In this document: in pieces, positions 1 through 7,733 of the stretch
Numbering within the stretch: the first letter of the stretch is position 1
Layout of the letters: the number at the start of each line of letters is the position of its first letter
From: Streptomyces odontomachi
Lineage (GTDB): Bacteria; Actinomycetota; Actinomycetes; Streptomycetales; Streptomycetaceae
DNA: 64,000 bases
Assembly (NCBI RefSeq): GCF_024435355.1
Contig: NZ_JAMJWG010000027.1
Span: forward strand, 59,464-123,463
Direction of reading: 5' to 3'
The notes under the pieces: generated by a model
Databases searched by the model: none
Told to the model about the DNA's origin: nothing
Seen by the model: only the letters and a program-made list of their open reading frames with translations
Program-made: the position numbers and the translations under genes

Positions 1-1965
1 TACCACCACATACGCGCCCTCGACCCCGGGGCCAGGATCGCCGGACCGAACGTGGCCACCTACAGCAGCCGCTTCTTCGGTGACTTCCTCACCTACGCCG
101 AGGCGCATGACGTCCTGCCGGACGTGACGACCTGGCACGAGCTCAGCCCGGACTCCCTGAAGGACTTCCAGACGCACTTCGACGACTACCGCTCGCTGGA
201 GAAGCAGGCGGGTGTCTCCCCGATCCCGGTGAACATCAACGAGTACGCCAACCGCCGCGACCTGTCGGTGCCGGGCCAGCTCGTCCAGTGGGTGTCGATG
301 TTCGAACGCAACAAGGTCGACGCCGACCAGGCCTACTGGGACGCCGCGGGCAACCTCAGCGACAACGTCGTCCAGTCGAACATCCCCAACGGCGGCTGGT
401 GGTTCTTCCGCTGGTACGCCCAGCTGACCGGCCGGACCGTGCAGGTCACCCCGCCGCAGGCGAACACCGTCGACACCCTCCAGGGCATGGCCGCGCTCGA
501 CACCGGAAAGCGCCGGGCCCAGGCCATCGTCGGCGGTACGTCCGGTGACACCGACGTCGTCGTCCGCCATGTGGACCCGGCGGTCTTCGGCTCCGCGGTG
601 AACGTCACCGTCAGCGCCGACGACTGGTCGGGCTACGACGGTGCCGCCGACGCACCCCGCACCCTGACCCGCGCCACCGTGCGGGTGGGTCCGGACGGCA
701 CGGTGACCGTCCCGCTGCACGCCATGGAGGCGATGTCCGCCTACCGCGTCGTGCTCAGTCCGGCGGGCGACGGGGCCCCCGAGACCCCCTCGGTGCCCTG
801 GAGCGCGTCCTACGAGGCCGAGGACGCCGCGATCACCGACGGCGAGGTCTTCACACAGGGCACCGTGGAGAACGCCAACGGCTACGCCACCTCCGGCACC
901 AAGGACGTCGGCTCCCTCGACCGGGACACCAGCAAGGTCGCCTTCACCGTCGCGGTGCCCACGACCGGCGACTACGACCTGGGCGTACGCTACGGCAACC
1001 AGTCGGGACGCCCCGCCACGCAACAGCTGACCGTCGACGGCGCGCACCCGCAGACCGTGCGCTACCCCTCCACCCTCAACTGGACCTACCGCGGCAACCA
1101 GCACACCAGGGTGCACCTGGCCGCCGGCACCCACACCCTCACCCTGGCCCACGCCACCGACGAGGTCACCCTCGACCGCATCGACCTGACCGCGGCCACC
1201 ACACCCCGCACCCGGTACGAGGCCACCCTGGCCGACACCACCGGCCACCCCTCCTACGCCTACGCGACGACGACCCCGACCGGCACCGGCGCCCTCGTAC
1301 TGCACCGGGGGGACACCGCCACGTTCGACGTGGACGCACCGCGTGACGGCTACTACACCGTCGCGTCCGACCACACCGGCGGGAAGCTCGACCTGTCCGT
1401 GCACGGCACCACCGTGACCACCGCGCCGCACCAGGCGCACCGGCTGTTCCTGATCGCGGGCAACAACCGCATCACCGCCCGCCCCACCACCGGCGACACC
1501 GCCCTGCGCAGCCTGGACGTGCAGGGCTCCGGCGACGGCACCGGGATCGCCTCGTACGAGGCCGAGGACGCCGCGCTCGGCGGCACCGCCCGGAGCGCGG
1601 CCAGCCCCTTCGCCTCCGGCGGCGGCTACGTGGAGCAACTCGGCGGCACAGCGGACGCCACGGCCCGCTTCACCGTCCGGGCCCCCTCCGCCGGGCGCTA
1701 CATGCTCGTCGTCGACTACTCCAACAACGAGCGCGGCGCCGGCCACCAGTACAACACCAACATCATCTCCCGCGCCGCCGACCTCACCGTCGACGACGGC
1801 CCGGCCCAGCGGGTGAGGTTCCACAACACCAACAGCTGGGAGGACTTCTGGGGCCTGGGCATCCCCGTCGACCTGTCCAGGGGAACCAACACGATCACCC
1901 TCGGCAACGCCGACGGCGCCGCCCCCGACCTCGACCGGATCCGGGTGGCGCGGGTCGCGGGCTGA
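1..1965 (+). CDS. Secreted glycoside hydrolase with two CBM6/35-like modules (5' end outside window)
   Basis: The reading frame is open from base 1, so only the last 654 residues are visible and the true start lies upstream; the internal GTG at 52 is not the start. The first ~140 residues look like the end of a (beta/alpha)8 clan-A glycosidase: a WHEL segment, then VNINEYANR, whose Glu is a candidate nucleophile, and a Trp-rich GGWWFFRWYA stretch. A beta-sandwich linker follows. Two modules begin with the SYEAEDA motif typical of CBM6/CBM35, at about visible residues 270-395 and 518-650, each ending in an LDRI segment. It probably hydrolyses a plant polysaccharide outside the cell. The family (GH39-like or other) and substrate cannot be fixed from this fragment. 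Confidence 0.75.
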   Translation, partial: YHHIRALDPGARIAGPNVATYSSRFFGDFLTYAEAHDVLPDVTTWHELSPDSLKDFQTHFDDYRSLEKQAGVSPIPVNINEYANRRDLSVPGQLVQWVSMFERNKVDADQAYWDAAGNLSDNVVQSNIPNGGWWFFRWYAQLTGRTVQVTPPQANTVDTLQGMAALDTGKRRAQAIVGGTSGDTDVVVRHVDPAVFGSAVNVTVSADDWSGYDGAADAPRTLTRATVRVGPDGTVTVPLHAMEAMSAYRVVLSPAGDGAPETPSVPWSASYEAEDAAITDGEVFTQGTVENANGYATSGTKDVGSLDRDTSKVAFTVAVPTTGDYDLGVRYGNQSGRPATQQLTVDGAHPQTVRYPSTLNWTYRGNQHTRVHLAAGTHTLTLAHATDEVTLDRIDLTAATTPRTRYEATLADTTGHPSYAYATTTPTGTGALVLHRGDTATFDVDAPRDGYYTVASDHTGGKLDLSVHGTTVTTAPHQAHRLFLIAGNNRITARPTTGDTALRSLDVQGSGDGTGIASYEAEDAALGGTARSAASPFASGGGYVEQLGGTADATARFTVRAPSAGRYMLVVDYSNNERGAGHQYNTNIISRAADLTVDDGPAQRVRFHNTNSWEDFWGLGIPVDLSRGTNTITLGNADGAAPDLDRIRVARVAG

Positions 1966-2012
1966 GCCGTCGCGGTTACCGGACGGTGCACCGCACCTCT
2001 GACACCCACCCA

Positions 2013-2056
2013 TGCCGCCGGGCCGCTCCGGTTCACGCCGGGACGGTCCGGCGGCA
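2013..2056. terminator. Possible bidirectional terminator hairpin
   Basis: Nine-base perfect arms (TGCCGCCGG at 2013-2021, CCGGCGGCA at 2048-2056) lie between the convergent glycosidase and NTF2-like genes. The 26-nt loop can pair further but imperfectly, and no T-run follows, as is common in Streptomyces. Confidence 0.4.
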
Positions 2057-2092
2057 CGGGGTGCAGCGCTGAGCGCACTGTCCCGGCAGGCC

Positions 2093-2572
2093 CTACTGGC
2101 TCGCCGCCACTTCCTCCTGGTGCGCCGCGGGGTCGAAACCCTCGGGAGCCCGGTCGAGGAACGCGACGACGGAGCCGATCCGACCGTCCTCGTCGAGCTG
2201 GATCACATCGGTTCCGGTGGCGAAGGACGCGCCGTCACCGGTCAGGATCTCCCACTGGAGCCTGGCGCGGTCGTGGTGCACCTGCGGCCGGGCGCGCAGC
2301 CGCAGGGCGACGTCGCCCATGTGGGCGGTGAACTGGTTCCGGAAGTTCATCAACGCCTGCGCGCCGGTGAGGATCCCGATCTCCGCGCAGTACTCGACGC
2401 CGTCGCCGAGGGCCGCTGCCGCGAGCCGGCGCTGCTCCTGCTCGGTGTCGGCGTTCCAGAACCGCACGTACTCCTGGAGCTGTTCGAAGCCCTCGACGGC
2501 GGTCTCGGCGTCGGTCAGGGGCTCGGTCGAGGGCTCGGTCGGGGTTTCGGACCCTGCTGTCGTCTCGGTCAT
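2093..2572 (-). CDS. NTF2-like (SnoaL-fold) protein
   Basis: A 159-aa protein with an acidic, Thr/Glu/Pro-rich N-terminal tail of ~25 residues, then a cone-shaped NTF2-like domain: a helix with YVRFWNADTEQ, then strands with FRNQFTAHMGDVALRL and DVIQLDEDGRIGSVVAFLD, the ending usual for SnoaL/ketosteroid-isomerase-like families. No catalytic residues point to a particular reaction. It is divergent from an XRE/MmyB-type regulator, and the two short palindromes between them suggest control by that regulator. AAGGG lies 9 nt upstream of the ATG. Confidence 0.7.
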   Translation of the reverse strand: MTETTAGSETPTEPSTEPLTDAETAVEGFEQLQEYVRFWNADTEQEQRRLAAAALGDGVEYCAEIGILTGAQALMNFRNQFTAHMGDVALRLRARPQVHHDRARLQWEILTGDGASFATGTDVIQLDEDGRIGSVVAFLDRAPEGFDPAAHQEEVAASQ

Positions 2573-2713
2573 GGCCGGTGTCCCTTCGTCTGGCGGACCG
2601 CTGCGTGGCGGCGGTCCGGTGGATCACTGCGCTGCTGAGCCGTCCGGTGGACCGCTCCGCAACGAGCTGCGCTTCCGGTTCACGACTGTGGGCGCCGCCG
2701 GTGCGCACTGTCG

Positions 2714-2730
2714 ATGACCTGCCAGGTCAT
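2714..2730. promoter_or_regulatory. Perfect 17-bp palindrome, candidate operator
   Basis: ATGACCTG-C-CAGGTCAT has perfect 8-bp arms around one central base, in the divergent intergenic region just upstream of the XRE/MmyB-type regulator. The position fits an autoregulatory operator that may also control the NTF2-like gene. Binding is inferred. Confidence 0.6.
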
Positions 2731-2749
2731 TGCCGTGCTACGCACGGCA
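2731..2749. promoter_or_regulatory. Second perfect palindrome abutting the first
   Basis: TGCCGTGC-TAC-GCACGGCA has perfect 8-bp arms and starts at the base after the 2714-2730 palindrome. It ends 16 nt before the regulator's ATG. It could be a second operator, or a hairpin in the regulator's 5' leader. Confidence 0.5.
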
Positions 2750-2765
2750 GGGCAGCCTGAAGGCC

Positions 2766-3611
2766 ATGACGACCACCACCGAGCCGGTCGGGGCGCTGTT
2801 GCGGCAGTGGCGCCGGCGTCGCCGCCGCTCCCAGCTCGACGTGTCGCTCGCCGCCGAACTCTCCACCCGCCATCTGAGCTGCATCGAGACCGGGCGCGCC
2901 AACCCGAGCAGGGACATGATCCGGCGGCTCTGCGACGAGCTGGACGTGCCGCTGCGCGAACGCAACGCCCTCTACCTGGCAGGAGGCTTCGCCCCGATGC
3001 ACGCCGAGCGCGCCTTCGCCGATCTGGGTGTGGCGCGCGCCGCGGTGGAGGCCGTCCTGACCGGGCACGAGCCGAACCCGGCGCTCGCCGTCAACGTACG
3101 CTGGGAGTTGCTGGCCGCGAACCGTGCGATGGGGCTGTTCCTCGCCGAGGTGACGGGGGAGTTGGCACGGCCACCGTTCAACGTGCTGAAGGCCACCCTG
3201 CACCCCGACGGCCTGTCCCGACGCATCCGGAACCTGCCGCAGTGGCACGCGCACGTGCTGCGTCGGGTGCGCCGCCAGCTGGAGCGGACCTCGGCCGCCG
3301 GCCTGGCGGAGCTGCTCGCCGAGCTGGAGAGCTATCCGGTGCCCGAGGCGGAGACGAGCGGGTCCTCCTCGGCGGGGCCTTCGTCGGCCCGGTCTTCCGC
3401 GGATACGCCTTCCTCGGACGGGCCGGCTTACGACCTGGTGGTCCCGCTGAGGATGTCGTCCGCGTACGGCGAGCTGGCGCTGCTGTACACCACGACGGTG
3501 TTCGGTTCGCCGCGGGACGTGACGCTCGACGAGATCGCCATCGAGACGTTCTTCCCGGCGGACGCGGCCACGGCGGCTCTGCTGCGGGCGGCGGCCGGCC
3601 TGAATCCTTGA
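2766..3611 (+). CDS. XRE-family regulator with MmyB-like ligand-binding domain
   Basis: A 281-aa protein. The N-terminal helix-turn-helix (about residues 12-70) contains LDVSLAAELSTRHLSCIETG and the following NPSRDMIRRLCDELDVP, typical of the XRE/MmyB group in actinobacteria. The remainder matches the MmyB-type PAS-like sensory domain (NVRWELLAANRAMGLFL, later ELALLYTTTVFGSPRDVTLDE). A Ser/Gly-rich insert at about residues 197-217 separates the two halves of the sensory region. The ATG at 2766 was chosen because the domain starts right after it and both palindromes lie just upstream; an in-frame upstream start at 2730 would overlap them. It probably represses itself and the divergent NTF2-like gene in response to an unknown ligand. 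Confidence 0.8.
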   Translation: MTTTTEPVGALLRQWRRRRRRSQLDVSLAAELSTRHLSCIETGRANPSRDMIRRLCDELDVPLRERNALYLAGGFAPMHAERAFADLGVARAAVEAVLTGHEPNPALAVNVRWELLAANRAMGLFLAEVTGELARPPFNVLKATLHPDGLSRRIRNLPQWHAHVLRRVRRQLERTSAAGLAELLAELESYPVPEAETSGSSSAGPSSARSSADTPSSDGPAYDLVVPLRMSSAYGELALLYTTTVFGSPRDVTLDEIAIETFFPADAATAALLRAAAGLNP

Positions 3612-3672
3612 GGGTTTCCTGAACTCTCCCTGCCGTCACGCCGGTTGACACCGCCCAGGGCGTCAGCCATGG

Positions 3673-3686
3673 TGGGAGCGCTCCCA
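3673..3686. promoter_or_regulatory. CebR box (TGGGAGCGCTCCCA)
   Basis: This is a perfect 14-bp palindrome identical to the operator known for CebR, the LacI-family cellulose/cello-oligosaccharide repressor of Streptomyces. It lies ~140 bp upstream of the expansin-like gene, so cello-oligosaccharides probably induce that gene. No second copy was seen in the window and cebR itself is not here. Confidence 0.85.
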
Positions 3687-3826
3687 AGCCTGTCGTGTCC
3701 CCACCTCGCGGCCGCGCCGCCCACGTCACCGAACCGATCGCCGTGACGCGGTGGGCGGATCCGCCCGATCGACCGGGACGCCGGCCGGGAGCGATCACGC
3801 ATCCGAGCGGACAGGGGTTGAGGGCC

Positions 3827-4867
3827 ATGGGTGTCGGACGGCTGCCGCACGCGCGGAGGTCGGAAACGAAGACGGGACCGGGGAGGCCGGGGTCGGGAAT
3901 GCGGGCCCGGATCAGGACGCTCGCCGTGGCCGGCGTCGCCTGCCTCACCGTGGCCCTGCTGACGCAGGCACCGGCCGGCGCGGCCACCACCCCGCCGGTG
4001 CCCCCGGTGGACGAGCCGGTCACCGGCAACGCCACCCACTTCGACGCCCTCGGCTCGCCCTACGGCGGCTGCGGACTGCCCCAGGCGGAGCTGCCGACGC
4101 AGGACTTCGTGGCGCTGAACGTCTACAACACGCCGGGCGACTACAACTACTACCCGCGTCCCATCCCGGCCGACCAGGCGGACAAGATCGGCCTGTGGGA
4201 CAACGGCCACAACTGCGGACGCTGGGTCCAGGTCGACATCAGCGACTTCTGCACCGGCACCAACGACGGCGCCCCGAGCCAGCCGTTCTGCCGCAACGGC
4301 GACTGGGTGTCCGACGCGTACAACGGTGCCACCCTGAACATGATCGTGGCCGACAGCTGCGGCGACTCCAACGCCTGGTGCCGCGACGACCCGTACCACC
4401 TGGACCTCAGGACCGGCTCCCTGGAGAACTTCCAGCTGGACGGTGCCCCTGTCACCGGCCTCGCCGACCACTGGAACAACCGCCACGTCACGTGGAAGTT
4501 CATCCCCGCGCCCGACTACACCGGAGACATCAAGATCGGCTTCCTGTCGGGCGCGCAGACCTGGTGGTCCGCGATCGCCATCAGCAACCTGCCGAACGGC
4601 ATCCACGGCGTGCAGTACCTGGGTCAGGACGGTACGACCTGGAAGGACGCCAAGATGAACAGCGACATGGGCCAGTCGTTCATCATCGAGCCGACCGTCT
4701 CCGGCGGCACCCACTACGAGATCCGCGTCAGCGACGTCGACGACGCCCTGCTGGGCGACGGCCGCGTCTACTCCTTCGACCTGCCGGCGTCCTGCGGCGA
4801 CAAGTGCAGCGCGGCGTTCACGCAGACGACGTACACCACATCGGACGGCTCGGGCGCCACGCCCTGA
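3827..4867 (+). CDS. Secreted expansin-like cell-wall/cellulose-loosening protein
   Basis: A 346-aa protein from ATG 3827; an in-frame ATG at 3899 gives a more usual signal peptide (MRARIRTLAVAGVACLTVAL, cleavage after APAGA) and may be the real start. The mature N-terminal part looks like the double-psi beta-barrel of expansins: ATHFDALGSPYGGCG, then GHNCGRWVQVDISDFC and LNMIVADSCGD with DDPYHLDL, where the Asp corresponds to the conserved HFD-like acidic site. About eight cysteines suggest disulfides. The second half is a beta-rich, carbohydrate-binding D2-like region. Expansins disrupt cellulose-xyloglucan contacts without hydrolysis. The upstream CebR box supports a cellulose-related role. 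Confidence 0.75.
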   Translation: MGVGRLPHARRSETKTGPGRPGSGMRARIRTLAVAGVACLTVALLTQAPAGAATTPPVPPVDEPVTGNATHFDALGSPYGGCGLPQAELPTQDFVALNVYNTPGDYNYYPRPIPADQADKIGLWDNGHNCGRWVQVDISDFCTGTNDGAPSQPFCRNGDWVSDAYNGATLNMIVADSCGDSNAWCRDDPYHLDLRTGSLENFQLDGAPVTGLADHWNNRHVTWKFIPAPDYTGDIKIGFLSGAQTWWSAIAISNLPNGIHGVQYLGQDGTTWKDAKMNSDMGQSFIIEPTVSGGTHYEIRVSDVDDALLGDGRVYSFDLPASCGDKCSAAFTQTTYTTSDGSGATP

Positions 4868-4890
4868 CGAACGGCTGCGGTCGGGCTGCG

Positions 4891-4916
4891 GTGCCCCGGG
4901 ACCGGTCCCGGGGCAC
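4891..4916 (+). terminator. Terminator hairpin after the expansin-like gene
   Basis: A perfect 26-bp inverted repeat (GTGCCCCGGGACC / GGTCCCGGGGCAC) starts 23 nt after the stop codon. There is no T-run, which is typical of G+C-rich actinobacteria. Confidence 0.65.
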
Positions 4917-4934
4917 CGGCGTTACGTTCCGACC

Positions 4935-5180
4935 ATGCCCCCACCGCACGCCCCGCGACCGCGCGAGCCGGAGCCGCCGCCGAAGCCGTTGGTGCTGCTG
5001 ATCGCGGTGGTGTCCCTGCTCTTCGCCCTGGTGGTAGGTGGCTGCGAGGACGACGGCAGCACGAATCCGCGGCCGCACTCACCGATGCCCACACGGTCGG
5101 CAGCTCGCCTCGACCCCGAGAAAACCGGTGGAACAGCGCCGCCGTGCGCCTTTACCGTGCTGCCGAACCACGTCGTCTAG
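4935..5180 (+). CDS. Small membrane or lipoprotein-like hypothetical protein
   Basis: An 81-aa protein not assigned to a family. A Pro/Arg/Glu-rich 16-residue N-terminus precedes one hydrophobic segment (LVLLIAVVSLLFALVVGGC), which ends in a cysteine that could be a lipobox. The C-terminal ~45 residues are polar. TACGTT at 4923-4928 ends 6 nt before the ATG, a spacing that fits a leaderless transcript and supports this small gene. Coding statistics on so short a frame are weak, so chance remains possible. Confidence 0.45.
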   Translation: MPPPHAPRPREPEPPPKPLVLLIAVVSLLFALVVGGCEDDGSTNPRPHSPMPTRSAARLDPEKTGGTAPPCAFTVLPNHVV

Positions 5181-5299
5181 GCAAGGACGTGCCGTTGTAC
5201 ACCCTGTGAGACCTCCCGAGCGCTGATGTGTCGCGCGTCGCCGTCCGTGCGCCGCGCCCCTTTCTGCTGCGGACTTCTCACTGGGACCGGTGTACTTCT

Positions 5300-5887
5300 G
5301 TGCTCAATACCTGGGTGGTCATGCCCACCTGCCTGCCGCTAGTCCTCCGCCGTTGCCACGTCTGCGCGTCCGGGCGCTTCCGGACGGGCGGTAAGTTCCG
5401 TGTCAACGCACACCACAAGCTCATCGACGCCTGGCTCCTCGCGCTCTGCACCGCCTGCGGGGAAACGGCCAAGCTCACGGTCCTGGAGCGGACGAACGTG
5501 CGCTCCGTACGGCCTGAGCTGCTGGACCGGCTGCACGACAACGACCCTGGCCTGGCAGCCGAGCTGCTCCAGGATCCGATCGTGCGGAGCCGTAATCGCA
5601 TCGCCCTCGACTGGAACGGCGCCTGGCGCCTCGACACCGGCGGATCGGATCTCCTGGACCGCGTACGGAGCCTCGCCCATCCGAGCGAGACGGAGAGCTC
5701 GGGGAAGATCGACGTCTCGGTCCACTTCGCGGCCCGGATACCGGTCCGGCCGGTACGACTGATCGCTGAGGGCTGCGGTCTTTCACGGGCCGAGGTCGAG
5801 AGGCTGATCACGGCGGGGAAACTCGTCTCGGCGGTCCGGCTGAGCGGCAAGCTCTCCGGCGACTTCACCTTCGTGCTCAAGCCCTGA
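5300..5887 (+). CDS. DUF1062 family protein
   Basis: A 195-aa protein from GTG 5300; upstream in-frame codons (from 5228) lack family resemblance. It carries a zinc-ribbon-like pair of CxxC knuckles (CHVC near residue 18, CTAC near residue 53) around the FRVNAHHKLIDAWLLALC core characteristic of DUF1062. The C-terminal part (LIAEGCGLSRAEVERLITAGKL) resembles an S4-like RNA-binding fold. The function of the family is unknown. It appears monocistronic; no strong Shine-Dalgarno sequence is seen, so the start is uncertain by a few codons. Confidence 0.7.
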   Translation: MLNTWVVMPTCLPLVLRRCHVCASGRFRTGGKFRVNAHHKLIDAWLLALCTACGETAKLTVLERTNVRSVRPELLDRLHDNDPGLAAELLQDPIVRSRNRIALDWNGAWRLDTGGSDLLDRVRSLAHPSETESSGKIDVSVHFAARIPVRPVRLIAEGCGLSRAEVERLITAGKLVSAVRLSGKLSGDFTFVLKP

Positions 5888-6032
5888 GCGCTCCTCGGGC
5901 CCGGGGCCCGTCCGGCAAGCTCGCCCGGACAGGCCCTGGGGGAGGCGGCTGGAGCGTGGCGTATCCTCGCGCACCTGTATCACCCCACCCCCACGATCCC
6001 CGTTCCCGCTTCCCTCCTCCGGAAGGCACCCC

Positions 6033-7172
6033 GTGGCCACACACGCAGAACTCGTCCAGGTCTTCGGCGAGGACGGTGTCATCACGCTGGACCGGTCCGA
6101 CGTCGCGTCCCACGGGGTTCGTTCCGCTGACGCCGACGTGCTGTGCTCGGTGGGGATCCCGGTGACCGCGGACATCTTCTTCACCATGAAGGTGGACGGG
6201 CCGTACGAGGCATTCACGGTGTTCGAGGCCGAGACGCAGGACAGGCCGGCCCGCTTCCTGGTGCTGGGCCAAGGGAGCAAGGGCGACGAGATCGCCCACG
6301 CGGACCAGATCCGCTACGCCGTGGAGCTGGAGAGCGGCAACGTCTTCATGCTCGCCCTCGAGGACGGCGAGTTGACCAGCCACGTCGACACGATCAACAC
6401 GACACTCGAGTCCTTCGTGGAGGTCCTCTACCGGATCGAGCTGCGCCGACAGGAGCTGGCCGGGTCGTCCGTCGAGGAGGCCCGCCCCTACACCGAGAAG
6501 CTCATAGCGGAGCTGACGTCCCGTGACGAGCGGGCGCTCGCCCCCGACGCCTTCTGGGGCGGCGTGTTCGAGACGCTGCTCCGGACCGGCGTACCGGAGA
6601 TCCGCGAAGGCAGCCGCATGGCGATCGCCAAGGCCCTGGACGCCCTGCTCCCCGAGGGGCAGCCGCTGCGCTGGGCGACCGGAACAGCGATGGGTGAGGG
6701 CGTCCAGGAGCTGAGCGCCCACCGCGCGGACGGCTACTGGCTGCTGGTCACCTGGGGCTTCAGCGACCTGGACGGCGATCTCGACCTCGACACGGGCACC
6801 AGCGGCCTCGGCTTCGAACTGACGATGCGGGTCCCTCGCGAGGCCGACGAGGAGATGCCGCCCGGCTGGGCCCTCCAGACGCTGCGCAACCTGGGCACGT
6901 ACGTCTTCGGCGAGGGCTACCCGTTCGCCGACGGGCACCGGATGGGCGTCGCCGGCACGCTCGGCCCCGAGGGCAGCCGGTTGGGCGCCCTGGCCTTCGT
7001 CACCGACCCCCACCTCGGCACGCTCGACGCCCCCAACGGCCGGGTCGAGTTCGTCACCGCCGTCGGGATCACCCGCGAGGAGCTGGCCGAGGCCAAGGCC
7101 ACCGGCAACGAGGCGGTCCTGGCCCGGTTCACCGGCGAGCACGGGGTGCCGCTCACCGACGTCAGCCGCTGA
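6033..7172 (+). CDS. SUKH-4-like / suppressor-of-fused (SUFU) domain fusion, immunity-type protein
   Basis: A 379-aa two-domain protein. Residues 1-160 resemble the SUKH-4 (SMI1/KNR4-superfamily) immunity fold: FGEDGVITLDRSDV, a GIPVTADIFFTM strand, FLVLGQGSKGDEIAHADQ, and SHVDTINTTLESFVEVL near the end. Residues ~190-375 match the bacterial SUFU domain: RWATGTAMGEGVQELSAHR, WLLVTWGFSDL, FELTMRVPRE and ALAFVTDPHLGTLDAPNGR. Both are known as immunity domains against secreted polymorphic toxins in actinobacteria. No toxin gene is visible nearby, so it may be an orphan immunity gene. GTG at 6033 is preceded by GGAAGG at a good distance. Confidence 0.75.
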   Translation: MATHAELVQVFGEDGVITLDRSDVASHGVRSADADVLCSVGIPVTADIFFTMKVDGPYEAFTVFEAETQDRPARFLVLGQGSKGDEIAHADQIRYAVELESGNVFMLALEDGELTSHVDTINTTLESFVEVLYRIELRRQELAGSSVEEARPYTEKLIAELTSRDERALAPDAFWGGVFETLLRTGVPEIREGSRMAIAKALDALLPEGQPLRWATGTAMGEGVQELSAHRADGYWLLVTWGFSDLDGDLDLDTGTSGLGFELTMRVPREADEEMPPGWALQTLRNLGTYVFGEGYPFADGHRMGVAGTLGPEGSRLGALAFVTDPHLGTLDAPNGRVEFVTAVGITREELAEAKATGNEAVLARFTGEHGVPLTDVSR

Positions 7173-7213
7173 CGGGGCGCGGCGACCGAGGCAGGGGAGG
7201 CGGCGGGAGGCGA

Positions 7214-7672
7214 TCAAGGCAGGTAGAGGGTGTACTTCGCGTCGAACATCTCGTCACCGCCGAAGGACACGCCGGTGGACTCCCGCAGGTACGTCATCGC
7301 GACGGTCTCGCCGTCCTCGTAGTCGCACGGGGCGATCTCCAGACAGGCCGCCAGATCGTGCGCCGCCACGATCGGACGGCCGTCGCGGTAGTGCAGGATG
7401 ACGGGGTCATAGGGGCTGCCGGCGATCCTGACCAGGTGCAGCTCGGTCGACTCCGACGCTTCGGCCAGGTAGCCGGCGTGCCCGGAGAGCCGGCAGTCCA
7501 CGTCGATGACGAGGACCCACTCGCCGACCTGCGCCGCGCACAGCCCCGGTGCACGCGAGACCGACGTCGCGTCCTCGAAGCACATCGAGGCCTCCTCGGG
7601 CACGAAGACGTCCGGCACCGCGTCATCGGGGTGATCCGTACGGACGGCGACCACTTCCAGGTTCCAACTCAT
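7214..7672 (-). CDS. Uncharacterised acidic protein, possible immunity-like neighbour
   Basis: A 152-aa, strongly acidic protein not assigned to a family. It begins MSWNLEVVAVRTDHPDDAVP and has a central strand GEWVLVIDVDCRL followed by HLVRIAGSPYDPVILHYRDG, and ends in YTLYLP. The mixed alpha/beta pattern and its place between an immunity-type fusion and a PARG gene make an Imm-type role possible, but no domain is recognised. TAGGCT ends 6 nt before the ATG on this strand, suggesting leaderless transcription divergent from the PARG gene. Confidence 0.6.
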   Translation of the reverse strand: MSWNLEVVAVRTDHPDDAVPDVFVPEEASMCFEDATSVSRAPGLCAAQVGEWVLVIDVDCRLSGHAGYLAEASESTELHLVRIAGSPYDPVILHYRDGRPIVAAHDLAACLEIAPCDYEDGETVAMTYLRESTGVSFGGDEMFDAKYTLYLP

Positions 7673-7678
7673 GCGCGG

Positions 7679-7725
7679 AGCCTAGCCAAAACCGTTCGTC
7701 CGCCGAGCGGTGCGCCTCCTACCAT
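7679..7725. promoter_or_regulatory. Divergent leaderless promoters
   Basis: Two -10-like hexamers face away from each other: TAGGCT on the minus strand (7684-7679), 6 nt from the ATG at 7672, and TACCAT on the plus strand (7720-7725), 8 nt from the GTG at 7734. No clear -35 element is seen for either. Confidence 0.45.
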
Positions 7726-7733
7726 GCGGACGC

